From Nonomuraea guangzhouensis (GTDB lineage: Bacteria > Actinomycetota > Actinomycetes > Streptosporangiales > Streptosporangiaceae): a stretch of DNA of 64,000 nt. The stretch is from contig NZ_JAHKRM010000018.1 in assembly GCF_019396345.1 (NCBI RefSeq), positions 62,001-126,000 of the forward strand, written 5' to 3'. Positions within the stretch are counted from its first letter, which is position 1; every line of letters begins with the position of its first letter. Of the stretch, positions 42,301 to 50,457 are shown in pieces. The notes beneath the pieces are model-generated. The model was given only the letters and a program-made list of their open reading frames with translations, was not told where the DNA came from and searched no databases. A program made the position numbers and the translations under genes.

Positions 42301-43576
42301 CGACGTCCCGGTAGGTGAGGTAGTCCGCCCAGTTGTCGGCGGTCGAGCTCCAGGTCGAGTTCTTGCCGAACGCGGTGGTGCGGTAGATGTGCACCGATCG
42401 CCCGTCGCAGGACGGTGCCCAGGTCTCCTTGACCGAGAACTCCGCCGACAGGATCTGCTTGCCCGCGAAACGGCTGGTCGGCATCCGGTAGAACAGCCGC
42501 TTGACGTGGGAGCTGCCGCAGTAGGCGCCGGCCGGGGGCAGGCTGATGGGACAGCGCCCCATGCCCTCGTCGCTGAAGCTGTGATCCTCCCAGCCTCCGC
42601 TGGAGACCATCAGCTTGGCGGACTCACCGGGCGCGTACCACATGGGATCGATGTAGATCGGGAACTTCGCGTCCGGGGAGGTGAGCAGCCCCTGGTCCGA
42701 CTCGAGCGTCAGGTGCCCGGCGTCGGCACCCGTCTTCATCACCGCGACGCGTGAGGTGTCTCCCGGCGCCGCCGCGGACGGCCTGCGCAGCCCTCCGTTT
42801 CCGGGCATGGCGGACACCGCCAGGGACCCGGCCGGCTCGCTGGAGTCCCACATCTTCGGCGGCGGCGCCCTGAACACCTCGGCGCCCGTCACCGGGTCGA
42901 ATGCCGACTGATTGCCTCGCGTGTCCGCCGCCAGCCGCAGGTCCGGCGCCGACAGCCCGAACTGGAGCCTGGCCAGCCGGGGATCGCGCGCCGCTTCCGG
43001 CGTCTTCACCACCAGCACATGGGACGCGCCGTCGGCAGTGGCCCGGACCCGCAGATCGACGTCGGGCCCGAACACGCCCCGGTACACCGCGGTGTCACCG
43101 TCGAGCTCGGGTACGGGCAGGCGGCCGGGCCACGACAGCGACATCCGGCGGCCCGCTCGGGTCATCGACAGCATGGGCGTGTCGCCGCCGCCGGAGAGCC
43201 GCAGATCGATGGTGGTGGCCGCCGGCCGGATGGACCCGTCGGGATCCCTCCGCAGGGTGGTGTCGATGCCGACCCACGTGCCGTCCCTGAAGGTACGGAC
43301 CGGTTCCAGGTGCTCGACCGCGACGAACCCACCCTGTGGTTGCGCCAGCACCTCACGGCTCTCGCCGCGCAGGCCGACGACCTCCACCGGCCGCCCCGAC
43401 TCACGCGCCGACCGCGCCGCCTCGGCCTCGGTCACCTGGGGTTCGGGGTCGGCCGTACGCATGCCCGCGGCCGGCACTCCCGGCCCGGAAACCGAACCCC
43501 AGGACGGGACGGCGAGGCACGACAAGGTCATGGCCGCCATCGCTGACACCGCCGTAAGGGTCCAACGAGTTCTCAC
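39374..43576 (-). CDS. Secreted LamG-domain RHS-associated surface protein
   Basis: A 1400-aa exported protein. The GTG at 43576 has GGGAG 6 bases upstream; a signal peptide runs to about residue 27. The N-terminal region (about 60-310, GIDTTLRRDPDG, PIYIDPMWYAP) and a DNRLRE-like region (about 330-490) are followed by Ig-like segments (about 500-735). Three LamG/concanavalin-like domains come last (about 738-940, 955-1165, 1180-1390), each with a SFTVSAWVRL-type strand and RLYVNGTKAAE-type motif. It is co-transcribed with the RHS toxin gene 14 bases downstream, and probably forms a delivery or attachment part of that system. Confidence 0.85.
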   Translation of the reverse strand: MRTRWTLTAVSAMAAMTLSCLAVPSWGSVSGPGVPAAGMRTADPEPQVTEAEAARSARESGRPVEVVGLRGESREVLAQPQGGFVAVEHLEPVRTFRDGTWVGIDTTLRRDPDGSIRPAATTIDLRLSGGGDTPMLSMTRAGRRMSLSWPGRLPVPELDGDTAVYRGVFGPDVDLRVRATADGASHVLVVKTPEAARDPRLARLQFGLSAPDLRLAADTRGNQSAFDPVTGAEVFRAPPPKMWDSSEPAGSLAVSAMPGNGGLRRPSAAAPGDTSRVAVMKTGADAGHLTLESDQGLLTSPDAKFPIYIDPMWYAPGESAKLMVSSGGWEDHSFSDEGMGRCPISLPPAGAYCGSSHVKRLFYRMPTSRFAGKQILSAEFSVKETWAPSCDGRSVHIYRTTAFGKNSTWSSTADNWADYLTYRDVAKGHSSSCPAGDVVFDVASAVKEAAKKGWSSTTFGLRAGHEDDEYGWKRFEGNAILRVHYNSTPPQPQMKQLHSSPGGPCPAYGHTTPVNRLPMLYADNLTDPDNSGAEGEKLNAEFLVSWKDAGGTEHQWRTTSPKKQSAKGSRRSSFSVQVPSGLIPVNADFNYQVRAYDGAAWSPWSSGGNATSCYLRYDPTAPRTPVVGSPEYPELNPDDPDVSARDGVGRYGSFAITFDPEVTKFAYALNTTPAPAAAVSRAANPQTVRVVPTHAGVNTLYVTVWDAAGNFSVGDYRFWVSEGAPEKARWKLDEPAGSATLTGENPGIAARSGAGATLGTEGKAGNGLGLDGYAGGYAATDLAVLDTAQSFTVSAWVRLRKNDAFYNVLAQDASVQSGFQLGVNPAPSSWVFKTPANDVKGASAPWTGAIAPAPPELNAWTQLTGVYDAPAKMLRLYVNGTKAAETPVASVLDARGAFQIGRSRYDGGYANNWPGDVDEVKVFAEALSDDDAASLAAGSTPEGRKLTAHWRLEEPVGSERVYGEGGGPFSATVRGGATLGVPGQAGTAMQLNGPGAYASTTGPVLNTTGNFAIAAWVKLPTTAATDMTIVSQDGADQSGFYLKYRAANKKWAFMRTAGDVTAPTTLTAYSANTAVLGQWTHLVGIQDVVAGKLRIYVNGVESGSNELPPVWQAGGGLQIGRSKWNGAAVDYVTGAIDDVRIYDRVVSVEEAQDLFTVKSDIIGRWRLNTASGSPATSPDSAPVAVKHLVTLAGAAKITTGVVTPPDGQVAGALDLPGGDGDYATADGAVADSAESFTVSAWVETAGVPTRSMTVLGLAGATNSAVAVRYDAAKGRYVLDIPSVDGTGATTATVEHSSFHQGGFGDWDHLAVVYDGFNSRITLYVNGVREDAAEAPTVSYRENTRVFAPITSLQLGRAKAGGAYPAGQNWRGQLDDVWVLRGAATEEEVAYLANPTEIDEL

Positions 43577-43747
43577 ACCGCGCTCCCACCGGCTCGCCGT
43601 CGATGTCGGCCGGCAGTCCTCTGGCGGCCGAGATCAACAGTGACGGTGACCGGTAGACGGCCCGTTCAGGTCGTGTAGATGCCGTGTTGACCCGTCGCGA
43701 GACGTGCCCTGTTCGCTCAGTACGACCAGCGCGCAGCCGACAGGACT
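43577..43747. promoter_or_regulatory. Promoter region of the LamG-RHS operon
   Basis: This gap lies upstream of the LamG gene and beyond the terminator of the snapalysin gene, so it should carry the LamG-RHS-immunity promoter. No clear operator is visible. Confidence 0.35.
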
Positions 43748-43781
43748 CTGCCGCCGTCCCTGACGACAAGGACGGCGGCAG
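43748..43781 (-). terminator. Hairpin after the snapalysin gene
   Basis: CTGCCGCCGTCC (43748-43759) pairs perfectly with GGACGGCGGCAG (43770-43781) over a 10-base loop, starting 9 bases past the snapalysin stop. No U-run follows, as is common for actinomycete terminators. Confidence 0.75.
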
Positions 43782-43789
43782 CGTTGGGT

Positions 43790-44311
43790 TCAGCGGTCCA
43801 CGAGCACCCGGCCGAACTCGACCTCCGGGGTGGCGCCGGCGAAGTTACGGTCGACCTGGGCCCGTTCGGCCGCGCTCGGGTTCGCGTTCGTACAGCTCAC
43901 CGGAGCGCTGGAGCCGGACATCAGGTCGGAGCAGAGGCCGGTGCGCCGATCGGGCAGGCCTAAGATGTGGCCGATCTCGTGGGCGGCGATGCGCACCGGG
44001 TTGTAGCCCTGTGAGGTGGCTTCCCTGCCCATCCAGATGGTGCCCCGGCCCAGGCTCGTGGGCAGGGTGCGGGGCCAGCCGTTGTCGGCTAAGACGACGA
44101 AGTCGGCGGGGGTGCCGGCGACGAGGCGGACATTCGCGACACTGGAGTTCCAGATCTGCGCGGCCTGGTCGACCGCGCCACGGAACTCGGCCGCCCGGCT
44201 GGCGTCGTACCGGAGGGTCCTGAGCAGGGGCGCGGCCTGCGCGGGCGAGGTGGCCAGCAGGAACGCGACGGTGAGGACGAGAGAGAGCGCGAGACGGAGG
44301 GGTCTGGGCAT
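43790..44311 (-). CDS. Snapalysin-family secreted zinc protease
   Basis: A 173-aa exported metalloprotease (family M7). A signal peptide ends near AQA (residue 26). The zinc site is HEIGHILGLPD: His111, Glu112, His115 and Asp121 as third ligand. The Met-turn is DLMSGSS. The Cys pair around Cys127 and Cys140 is typical. GAGGAG sits 6 bases before the ATG at 44311. It is a small extracellular milk-type protease and a stand-alone gene. Confidence 0.92.
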   Translation of the reverse strand: MPRPLRLALSLVLTVAFLLATSPAQAAPLLRTLRYDASRAAEFRGAVDQAAQIWNSSVANVRLVAGTPADFVVLADNGWPRTLPTSLGRGTIWMGREATSQGYNPVRIAAHEIGHILGLPDRRTGLCSDLMSGSSAPVSCTNANPSAAERAQVDRNFAGATPEVEFGRVLVDR

Positions 44312-44423
44312 CGTGTCTCCTCGGACAGTGGGGGTGCTGTCACGCTAGGCGCGACGACGCCGTCCGGGGATAAGCCAGTTTGCCCCTATTGCAGTGGTAT
44401 GGATCCGTGGAGAGCGAGGCGGG

Positions 44424-44873
44424 TCAGACCGGCACCCACCCGATCGGCGATTCACGTCTGAGCCTGGCTGCCGCAACCAGTTTGGGGATATGCGAGCCAT
44501 CGCTCGAGGCCACCTTGGCCGGTCCGTTGCCCGCGGCCGCAGAGGCCACGACAAGGGCGTCCACGACACACTCATGCCCGTCCAGGCCGGCATCCTCCAG
44601 CAACCGCCCAGCGAGGTCGGCGATGCCTTCGGTCACAGGTATGACGGTCAGGTGCGCCCGTTGCCAGATGAGCCGCCTTCCGACCGCGCCCGTACGGCGC
44701 ACTTCAGCGAGCGTCACAGCGCTGATCGCCGGAATGAACCCTTCCTCCCGGGCAACGGCGATCCGCGCAACGACCTTCGGATCGTCCTCACCGAGCAGGG
44801 AGAAAGGCTGGGCATCCAGCACGAGCACTGGGGTAGGGAACGAAGCCCCTGCGCGCCTTACTCGCCGGACCAC
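44424..44873 (-). CDS. PIN-domain toxin (VapC-like)
   Basis: A 149-aa protein with the PIN fold pattern: VLVLDAQPFSLL with the first catalytic Asp, AVTLAEVRRTG with the conserved Glu, then ECVVDALVVASAA with the second Asp, and VASSDGSHI near the end. Such toxins cleave RNA. The GTG at 44873 overlaps the antitoxin gene by 16 bases, the classic arrangement of a toxin-antitoxin operon. The start is not certain. Confidence 0.8.
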   Translation of the reverse strand: MVRRVRRAGASFPTPVLVLDAQPFSLLGEDDPKVVARIAVAREEGFIPAISAVTLAEVRRTGAVGRRLIWQRAHLTVIPVTEGIADLAGRLLEDAGLDGHECVVDALVVASAAAGNGPAKVASSDGSHIPKLVAAARLRRESPIGWVPV

Positions 44874-45100
44874 GCTCGCCTGGCCTCTTCCATGACCTCA
44901 TCGGGCAGCGGACCGGTTCTGCGTTCGTGGTCAGCGACGATCTCGTCGGCTTTCAGCAGCGCCAACCCGTACTCCGCAGCCTGGTCGACGAAGCGGGAGA
45001 ACCCGCGGGGACCGGTCCGGAGCTCGATTTCTTCGGCGAGCGAGCGGCGTAGCGTCACCGACTTCTTGATCGTCGGGTCTGCGGGCTGCGGTAGGGACAT
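44858..45100 (-). CDS. Antitoxin of the PIN toxin, probable ribbon-helix-helix
   Basis: An 80-aa protein. The N-terminal strand IKKSVTLRRSLAEEIELRTG fits a ribbon-helix-helix DNA-binding domain, followed by FSRFVDQAAEYGLALL and an acidic C-terminus that would bind the toxin. No ribosome binding site precedes the ATG at 45100, but a CATACT element lies about 7 bases upstream, so the mRNA may be leaderless. It probably represses its own operon together with the toxin. Confidence 0.75.
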   Translation of the reverse strand: MSLPQPADPTIKKSVTLRRSLAEEIELRTGPRGFSRFVDQAAEYGLALLKADEIVADHERRTGPLPDEVMEEARRAWSGE

Positions 45101-45159
45101 GGGTTCAGTATGCCACTAGGTATCGCATAGCGCTGAGGCCCAAGGCGTTCGCTGGACCA

Positions 45160-45885
45160 TCAAGAAAGATAGTGCTCGCGCAACGCCGTGATCAGCTTGT
45201 CGTCGACGCCCAGCCGGGTGACCGCGTAGTCGCGTACGGAACCATGGCCGGCGGCCAGCTCCGCCAGGCAGAGCCGCATGACCTCGCCCGGCGCGCGACC
45301 GTAGCCGGGCCACTTCAGCGTCCGGTCGGGGTGGGCCGCTCGCCAGTCGGCGACCAGCCGGTCGGCGGCAAGCTCGGTGAGCGCGAAGTCTTCGACGATG
45401 GTCTCCTCGTCCACCCCCAGCAGGGACAGCACCAACGCGGCCAGCAGCCCGGTACGGTCCTTGCCCGACGCGCAGTGCATGACGAGGGGAGCGCTGTCGT
45501 CGGCGGCGATCACCTCCAGCGCCTGCCGCAGCTCCTCGACCCCGTCCAGCGCGACCTCGGCGTAGCGGTCGGCGAGGAAACGCGCGGTGTCGATGTCCGG
45601 GCCCAGCTCGGCCTGGTCGTAGGGCTGATGTTCGATGCTGAGGTTGTGGTAGGCGAGCCCCTCGCTCTCCGGCACGCGGCCCCTGGCGGCTATCTCCCAC
45701 GGGTAGCGCAGGTCGATCACCGTACGCACGCCCAGGTCGAGAAAGCGCTGCCAGTCGTCGCCCCGGAGCTTGGCCAGAGAATCGGAACGATACAGGCGCC
45801 CCCAGCGCACCGTACGCCCGTCGCGCGTACGGTAACCGCCCAGGTCACGGAAGTTGTGCAAGCGTTCGAACGCGATATGCCTCAT
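45160..45885 (-). CDS. Tyrosine-protein phosphatase (Y_phosphatase3)
   Basis: A 241-aa dual-specificity/tyrosine phosphatase of the LipA/PtpB type. NFRDLGGYRTRDGR opens the domain; LYRSDSLAKL and TVIDLRYPWE follow; the P-loop is HCASGKDRTG with catalytic Cys138 and Arg. The ATG at 45885 has no ribosome binding site, and CATAAA lies 13-18 bases upstream, so a leaderless transcript is plausible. It is divergent from the subtilase gene. Confidence 0.88.
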   Translation of the reverse strand: MRHIAFERLHNFRDLGGYRTRDGRTVRWGRLYRSDSLAKLRGDDWQRFLDLGVRTVIDLRYPWEIAARGRVPESEGLAYHNLSIEHQPYDQAELGPDIDTARFLADRYAEVALDGVEELRQALEVIAADDSAPLVMHCASGKDRTGLLAALVLSLLGVDEETIVEDFALTELAADRLVADWRAAHPDRTLKWPGYGRAPGEVMRLCLAELAAGHGSVRDYAVTRLGVDDKLITALREHYLS

Positions 45886-45977
45886 CGAGCACACTTTATG
45901 GGGTCAGCGGACCTATGGACGTAGCCACCAAACATGACCAGATTGGTGGAGATATCCGTCTTAGCCCGGAGGTACGC

Positions 45978-47690
45978 GTGAAGCGTGTCATCGTCCTGGC
46001 CGCCTGCACCTTAGTGGCGACCGCCCTCGTCCCACCCGCCCAGGCGGTCCGGACCCCCAACGGTCAGGAAACCGAATACGTCGTCTTATACAAGGAGGGC
46101 GTGCGCCCGGCCGACGCGCGCAAGGCCGTCCAGGCCGCCGGCGGCACGGTGGTCAAGGAGAACACCGCCGTCGGCGTGGCCACGATCTCCACCACCAACG
46201 CGGACTTCGCCACCGCCCTCGCCGCCAACGGCTCGATCGAGGGCGTGGCGCACAACCGGTCCATCGGAACGGTCCCGTCCGCCGCCCGTTCCGCCGCCGC
46301 AGCGCGCAAGGCCACCGAGGCCGTGGAGAAGGCCGGTGACGGCGCCCCCGCCGCCACCACGTTCGGCAAGCCGGGACCGACGGCCGAACCGCTGTCGGAG
46401 CTGCAGTGGGACATGAAGCAGATCCACGCCACCGCGGACGGTTCCTACCGTCACGAGCAGGGCGATCCGGGAGTGCTGGTCGGCATCCTGGACACCGGCG
46501 TGGACGGCTCGCATCCGGACATCGCACCCAACTTCAATCGCGCCTTGAGCCGGAACTTCACGGTCGACATCCCGGTCGACGCCAACGGCGGCCCGATCGA
46601 CGGGCCCTGTGAGGCCGAGCCCGACCACTCCTGCAACGACCCCGCGGACGTGGACGAGAACGAGCACGGCACCCACGTGGCCTCCTCCATCGCCTCCCCG
46701 ATCAACCGGCTCGGCGTGGCCGGTGTGGCGCCCAAGGTGTCCATCGTCAACCTGCGGGTCGGCCAGGACTCCGGCTTCTTCTTCCTCCAGCCGAGCGTGG
46801 ACGGGCTGACGTACGCGGGCGACCACGGCATCGACGTGGTCAACATGAGCTACTACATCGACCCGTGGCTGTTCAACTGCGTGGACAACCCGGCCGACTC
46901 CCCCGCCGACCGCGCCGAGCAGGCCACCATCATCAAGGCGACCCAGCGGGCGCTGAACTACGCCCACGCCAGGGGCGTGACGCTGGTAGCGGCGGCGGGC
47001 AACGGCGCCACCGACTACACCAAGGAGCTCATCGACGGCTCCAGCCCCGACTTCGCCAGCGTGCCCGGCGAGGCGCCGTACGACCGGACGATCCCGCCGA
47101 GCTGCGTGTCCATGCCCAGCGAGGGCAAGCACGTGATCGCGGTGTCGGCCACCGGCATCAGCAAGCGCAAGTCGTACTACTCCGACTACGGCAACGGCTA
47201 TGTGGACGTGGCCTCACCCGGCGGCGACGCCTATGACACGCCGACCAACACGCGTGACGTGACCAGGGCGACGCTGGCGGCCTACCCGCAGTCGCTGGCG
47301 CAGGCGAACGGGCAGCTCAACCCCGACGGCACGCCGAACACCCCGTCGGTGGTGCGCGACTGCCGCGACTCGGTCTGCGCGTACTACACCTACCTGCAGG
47401 GCACCTCGATGGCCTCGCCGCGGGCGGCGGGCGTGGCCGCGCTGATCGTCAGCCGGTACGGCCACCGCGACCGCGCGCACGGCGGCCTGACCATGAACCC
47501 GGACGCGGTGGAGGCGGCCCTCAAGGCGACCGCCACCAAGACGCCGTGCCCGGAGCCGCGCGCGTTCACCTACACGCGGATCCTGCCGAATGGTACGACG
47601 ACGACGGACACGCACACCTGCGAAGGCGGCAGGGCGCGTAACGGCTTCTACGGCTCGGGCATCGTCGACGCGTTGAACGCGGCCCGGTAA
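45978..47690 (+). CDS. Secreted subtilisin-like serine protease (S8)
   Basis: A 570-aa exported protease. The GTG at 45978 has GGAGG 5 bases upstream; the signal peptide ends near AQA (about residue 23). An inhibitor_I9-like propeptide occupies about 30-95 (EYVVLYKEGVRPADARK). Catalytic residues are Asp172 (ILDTGVDG), His230 (EHGTHVAS) and Ser477 (GTSMASP), with an oxyanion Asn in AAAGNGA. Extra inserts lie between His and Ser (TPSQ-free Cys-bearing loops such as PCEAEPDHSCND). It stands alone and ends at a hairpin. Confidence 0.92.
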   Translation: MKRVIVLAACTLVATALVPPAQAVRTPNGQETEYVVLYKEGVRPADARKAVQAAGGTVVKENTAVGVATISTTNADFATALAANGSIEGVAHNRSIGTVPSAARSAAAARKATEAVEKAGDGAPAATTFGKPGPTAEPLSELQWDMKQIHATADGSYRHEQGDPGVLVGILDTGVDGSHPDIAPNFNRALSRNFTVDIPVDANGGPIDGPCEAEPDHSCNDPADVDENEHGTHVASSIASPINRLGVAGVAPKVSIVNLRVGQDSGFFFLQPSVDGLTYAGDHGIDVVNMSYYIDPWLFNCVDNPADSPADRAEQATIIKATQRALNYAHARGVTLVAAAGNGATDYTKELIDGSSPDFASVPGEAPYDRTIPPSCVSMPSEGKHVIAVSATGISKRKSYYSDYGNGYVDVASPGGDAYDTPTNTRDVTRATLAAYPQSLAQANGQLNPDGTPNTPSVVRDCRDSVCAYYTYLQGTSMASPRAAGVAALIVSRYGHRDRAHGGLTMNPDAVEAALKATATKTPCPEPRAFTYTRILPNGTTTTDTHTCEGGRARNGFYGSGIVDALNAAR

Positions 47691-47701
47691 CCGACGGCAC
47701 G

Positions 47702-47737
47702 CCCGGTGCGCGCCCGCGAAGGCGTACGCGCACCGGG
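47702..47737. terminator. Hairpin between convergent subtilase and TetR genes
   Basis: CCCGGTGCGCG (47702-47712) pairs perfectly with CGCGCACCGGG (47727-47737), loop of 14 bases. It lies 11 bases after the subtilase stop and touches the TetR stop, so it can serve both directions. Confidence 0.8.
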
Positions 47738-48424
47738 TCACCCGGACACCGCCGACGGGCCAGGGTCGGACGAGCCTGGCCCGGACGGGCCGAGGTCGGA
47801 CGGGCTTGGAGCCGACGGGCTGGAGGCGGGTGGGCCGAAGGCGCCGGCGCGGGCGGCGGCCAGCGTGACGCGTACCGCCTGGTCCGCGACGGCCTCATCG
47901 ACCGGTTCCGCGGTCATCAGCAGCCTGAGGTAGACCGGCGCCGCGAGGGATTTGATCACCTCCGCCGCATCGGTCCCGGCGGGCAGTTCGCCCCGTGACA
48001 CCGCGCGGGCGACCACGGGCTCCGCGCGCCGCAGCCGGTCCTCGAAGATCTGGCGCCGGACCTCGGCCACCTCCGGCAGCCGCGCGGCATCGGAGAACAC
48101 CGCGGCCAGCAGAGCGCGGGCGGACGGGGCGGTCATCAAGCGGACCAGCGCCCGCGCGAGCACCGTCAGGTCCGCCTCGAACGTTCCCGTGTCAGGGATC
48201 GGGACATCCGCTGCCACGTGCCCGGCCAGCGCGTCGACGACCAGGCTCTCGCGGTCCTTCCACCGCCGGTACACCGTCGTCTTGTGCACCCCCGCCCGCT
48301 GGGCGACGCCGTCGACCGTCAGGGCGGCGTACCCCTTCTCGGCCAGTTCGGCGAGCGTCGCCGCGTGGACGGCGGCCAGCACCTTCGCACCCCGCCCAAC
48401 CGACCTGGCGTGCTCAGCATCCAT
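47738..48424 (-). CDS. TetR-family regulator of the divergent SDR
   Basis: A 228-aa TetR regulator with the HTH YAALTVDGVAQRAGVHKTTVY (residues about 32-52) and a TetR_C ligand domain. The last 28 residues are low-complexity Ser/Pro/Gly. The ATG at 48424 is set by the HTH spacing and by GGAG 5 bases upstream; that GGAG lies inside the operator at 48426-48440. It faces away from the SDR gene, with two matching palindromes between them. Confidence 0.88.
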   Translation of the reverse strand: MDAEHARSVGRGAKVLAAVHAATLAELAEKGYAALTVDGVAQRAGVHKTTVYRRWKDRESLVVDALAGHVAADVPIPDTGTFEADLTVLARALVRLMTAPSARALLAAVFSDAARLPEVAEVRRQIFEDRLRRAEPVVARAVSRGELPAGTDAAEVIKSLAAPVYLRLLMTAEPVDEAVADQAVRVTLAAARAGAFGPPASSPSAPSPSDLGPSGPGSSDPGPSAVSG

Positions 48425-48425
48425 T

Positions 48426-48440
48426 GCAACTCCAAGTTGC
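48426..48440. promoter_or_regulatory. TetR operator 1 (GCAACT-N3-AGTTGC)
   Basis: GCAACTCCAAGTTGC is a 6-bp inverted repeat with a 3-base centre. It begins 1 base from the TetR start codon and contains its ribosome binding site, so binding would block both transcription and translation initiation. Confidence 0.85.
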
Positions 48441-48469
48441 GTTAAGGGGCAATCAAGTGCCATCGTATC

Positions 48470-48484
48470 GCAACTCAAAGTTGC
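48470..48484. promoter_or_regulatory. TetR operator 2 (GCAACT-N3-AGTTGC)
   Basis: GCAACTCAAAGTTGC repeats operator 1 with two changes in the centre. It lies 19 bases before the SDR start and 44 bases from operator 1 centre to centre, close to four helical turns, so two dimers would bind on one face. Confidence 0.85.
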
Positions 48485-48503
48485 AATACGAAGGACGCCA
48501 ACG

Positions 48504-49412
48504 ATGTGGACATTCGACGACATCCCCGACCAGTCCGGCCGGCTGGCGGTGGTGACCGGCGCCAACAGCGGCATCGGCTACGTCACGGCCCGTGAGCTCG
48601 CCCGCCACGGCGCCCACGTGGTGCTGGCCTGCCGCGACCCCGAACGCGGCCGGGACGCGGCCGACCGCCTGCTCGCCGAGGTGCCGGGAGCGAAGGTCGA
48701 GACCCGCCGCCTCGATCTGGCCGCGCTCGCCTCCGTCCGGGAGTTCGCCGACGGTCTGGACCGGCTCGACCTGCTGGTCAACAACGCGGGCGTGGCCATG
48801 GTCCCGCACGCCAGGACCGCCGACGGGTTCGAGTCGCAGTTCGGGGTCAACCACCTCGGGACGTTCGCGCTGACCGGGCTGCTGCTCCCCCGGCTGCTCG
48901 CCGCGCCGGCGCCCCGGGTGGTCACGGTGAGCAGCGAGGGGCAGCGCTTCGCCCGGTTCGACCTGGCCAATCTCAACGCCGAACGCGGCTACAGCGCCGT
49001 CAACGCGTACCTGCAGTCGAAGAGGGCCCTGCTGTACTTCGCCGTCGAGCTGCACCGCCGGGCGACGGCGACGGGGCTCGCGCTGCGCAGCATGGCCGTC
49101 GCCCCCGGGCTGACCCGCAGCAACGTGCTCACCGGCGGCGCCAACGCCGATCGCGGGCGGCTGTACAGAACGTTCGCCTCGCGGCTGGTCCGTCACGTGT
49201 TCCGGCCCACGCCGGAGGGGGCCAAGACGTCGTTGTACGCGGCGACCCTTCCCGGCCTGCCCGGCGGCAGCTACGTCGCCCCTGACGGCCTTCTGGAGCT
49301 GCGCGGCGAGCCCGCTGTCCACCAGCGGCACCGGGCGATCACCGACGCCGTCACCGCGCGCCGCCTCTGGGAGGTGTCGCAGGAGCTGACCGGCGTGCGC
49401 TATGACCTCTGA
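48504..49412 (+). CDS. Short-chain dehydrogenase/reductase
   Basis: A 302-aa oxidoreductase of the retinol dehydrogenase/WWOX-like SDR type. The cofactor site is VVTGANSGIGYVTARELA; LVNNAGVAM is the structural NNAG; catalytic residues are Ser in VVTVSSEG and YLQSK as the Tyr-x3-Lys pair. AAGGAC lies 7 bases before the ATG at 48504. It is divergent from its likely TetR repressor. The substrate is unknown. Confidence 0.9.
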   Translation: MWTFDDIPDQSGRLAVVTGANSGIGYVTARELARHGAHVVLACRDPERGRDAADRLLAEVPGAKVETRRLDLAALASVREFADGLDRLDLLVNNAGVAMVPHARTADGFESQFGVNHLGTFALTGLLLPRLLAAPAPRVVTVSSEGQRFARFDLANLNAERGYSAVNAYLQSKRALLYFAVELHRRATATGLALRSMAVAPGLTRSNVLTGGANADRGRLYRTFASRLVRHVFRPTPEGAKTSLYAATLPGLPGGSYVAPDGLLELRGEPAVHQRHRAITDAVTARRLWEVSQELTGVRYDL

Positions 49413-49428
49413 GCCGGGGCCGGCGGCG

Positions 49429-50457
49429 CTAGCCGCGGCGGGCGCGGGCGAGGAGCCAGAGCAGGAGCGGCGCCCCGAGTACGCCGGTGACCACGCCGAC
49501 GGGCAGCTCAACGTCCGGGATGACGCGGCGCGCCAGGAGATCGGCCGCCAGCACCACGAACGCCCCGGCCAGCGCCGAGGCGACCGGCGGCGGCCAGGCG
49601 GTGCGGGCCAGGCGCTGGGCGATCTGCGGAGCGGCCAGCGCCACGAACGCGATCGGCCCCGCGGCGGCCGTGCCGAAGGCGACCAGCGCGACGCCCACCA
49701 GCAGCAGCGTCAGCCGCGCCCGCTGCACCGGCGCGCCGAGCACCACGGCCACCTCGTCGCCGAGCTGCAGCGCCCGGCTCCAGCGGCCGAGCAGCAGCGC
49801 GACGGGCACGAGCACGGCCAGGGCGAGCGCCAGCGGCACGGCCTGGCTCCAGGTGCGGCCGTTGAGGTTGCCCCAGAGCCAGCCGAGCGCGGCCTGCGCC
49901 TGGAAGGTGTCGCTCGTGACCATGAGATATTCGGTGGCGCTGGTGAAGATCCACGACAGGCCGATGCCGACCAGCACGATCCGGTACCCGGTGGTGCCGC
50001 GCCGCCAGGCGAACAGGTACGTGAGCAGCGCCGCGAGCACCGCCCCCGCGAAGCCGAGCACCTGCGTGCCGGGCCCGGACCCGACGCCGAGGACGATCCC
50101 GGCCACCACGGCGACGCCCGCCCCCTGGGTGACGCCGATCATGTCGGGGCTGGCCAGCGGGTTGCGGGTCATGGTCTGGAACAGGGCGCCGGACAGCCCG
50201 AAGGCGGCGCCGGTGAGCAGCCCGGTCAGCGCCCTGGGCAGGCGCAACTCCCGTACGACGAACAGGGTGCCCTGGTCACCGGTGCCGAGCAGGGACTGGA
50301 CGACCTCGCCGAGGCCGAGCGGGAATTCACCCAGCCCGATGCCGAGGCAGAAGACCAGGAACGTCGCGGCGGCCAGGACCAGGCACACCACGAAGACGCG
50401 CGGGCGCAGCACCCAGGACACGGGCGGCGTCGACAGGCGGAAGGTGAGCTGGCCCAT
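49429..50457 (-). CDS. Iron-siderophore ABC permease (FecCD), second
   Basis: A 342-aa FecCD-family permease with about nine to ten membrane segments. Signatures are RLPRALTGLLTGAAFGLSGA, FQTMTRNPLASPDMIGVTQG and AAAGPIAFVALAAPQIAQRL. The ATG at 50457 shares one base with the upstream stop (TGATG). It forms the heteromeric channel with the preceding gene. It is the last gene of the operon and is convergent with the SDR gene. Confidence 0.92.
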   Translation of the reverse strand: MGQLTFRLSTPPVSWVLRPRVFVVCLVLAAATFLVFCLGIGLGEFPLGLGEVVQSLLGTGDQGTLFVVRELRLPRALTGLLTGAAFGLSGALFQTMTRNPLASPDMIGVTQGAGVAVVAGIVLGVGSGPGTQVLGFAGAVLAALLTYLFAWRRGTTGYRIVLVGIGLSWIFTSATEYLMVTSDTFQAQAALGWLWGNLNGRTWSQAVPLALALAVLVPVALLLGRWSRALQLGDEVAVVLGAPVQRARLTLLLVGVALVAFGTAAAGPIAFVALAAPQIAQRLARTAWPPPVASALAGAFVVLAADLLARRVIPDVELPVGVVTGVLGAPLLLWLLARARRG

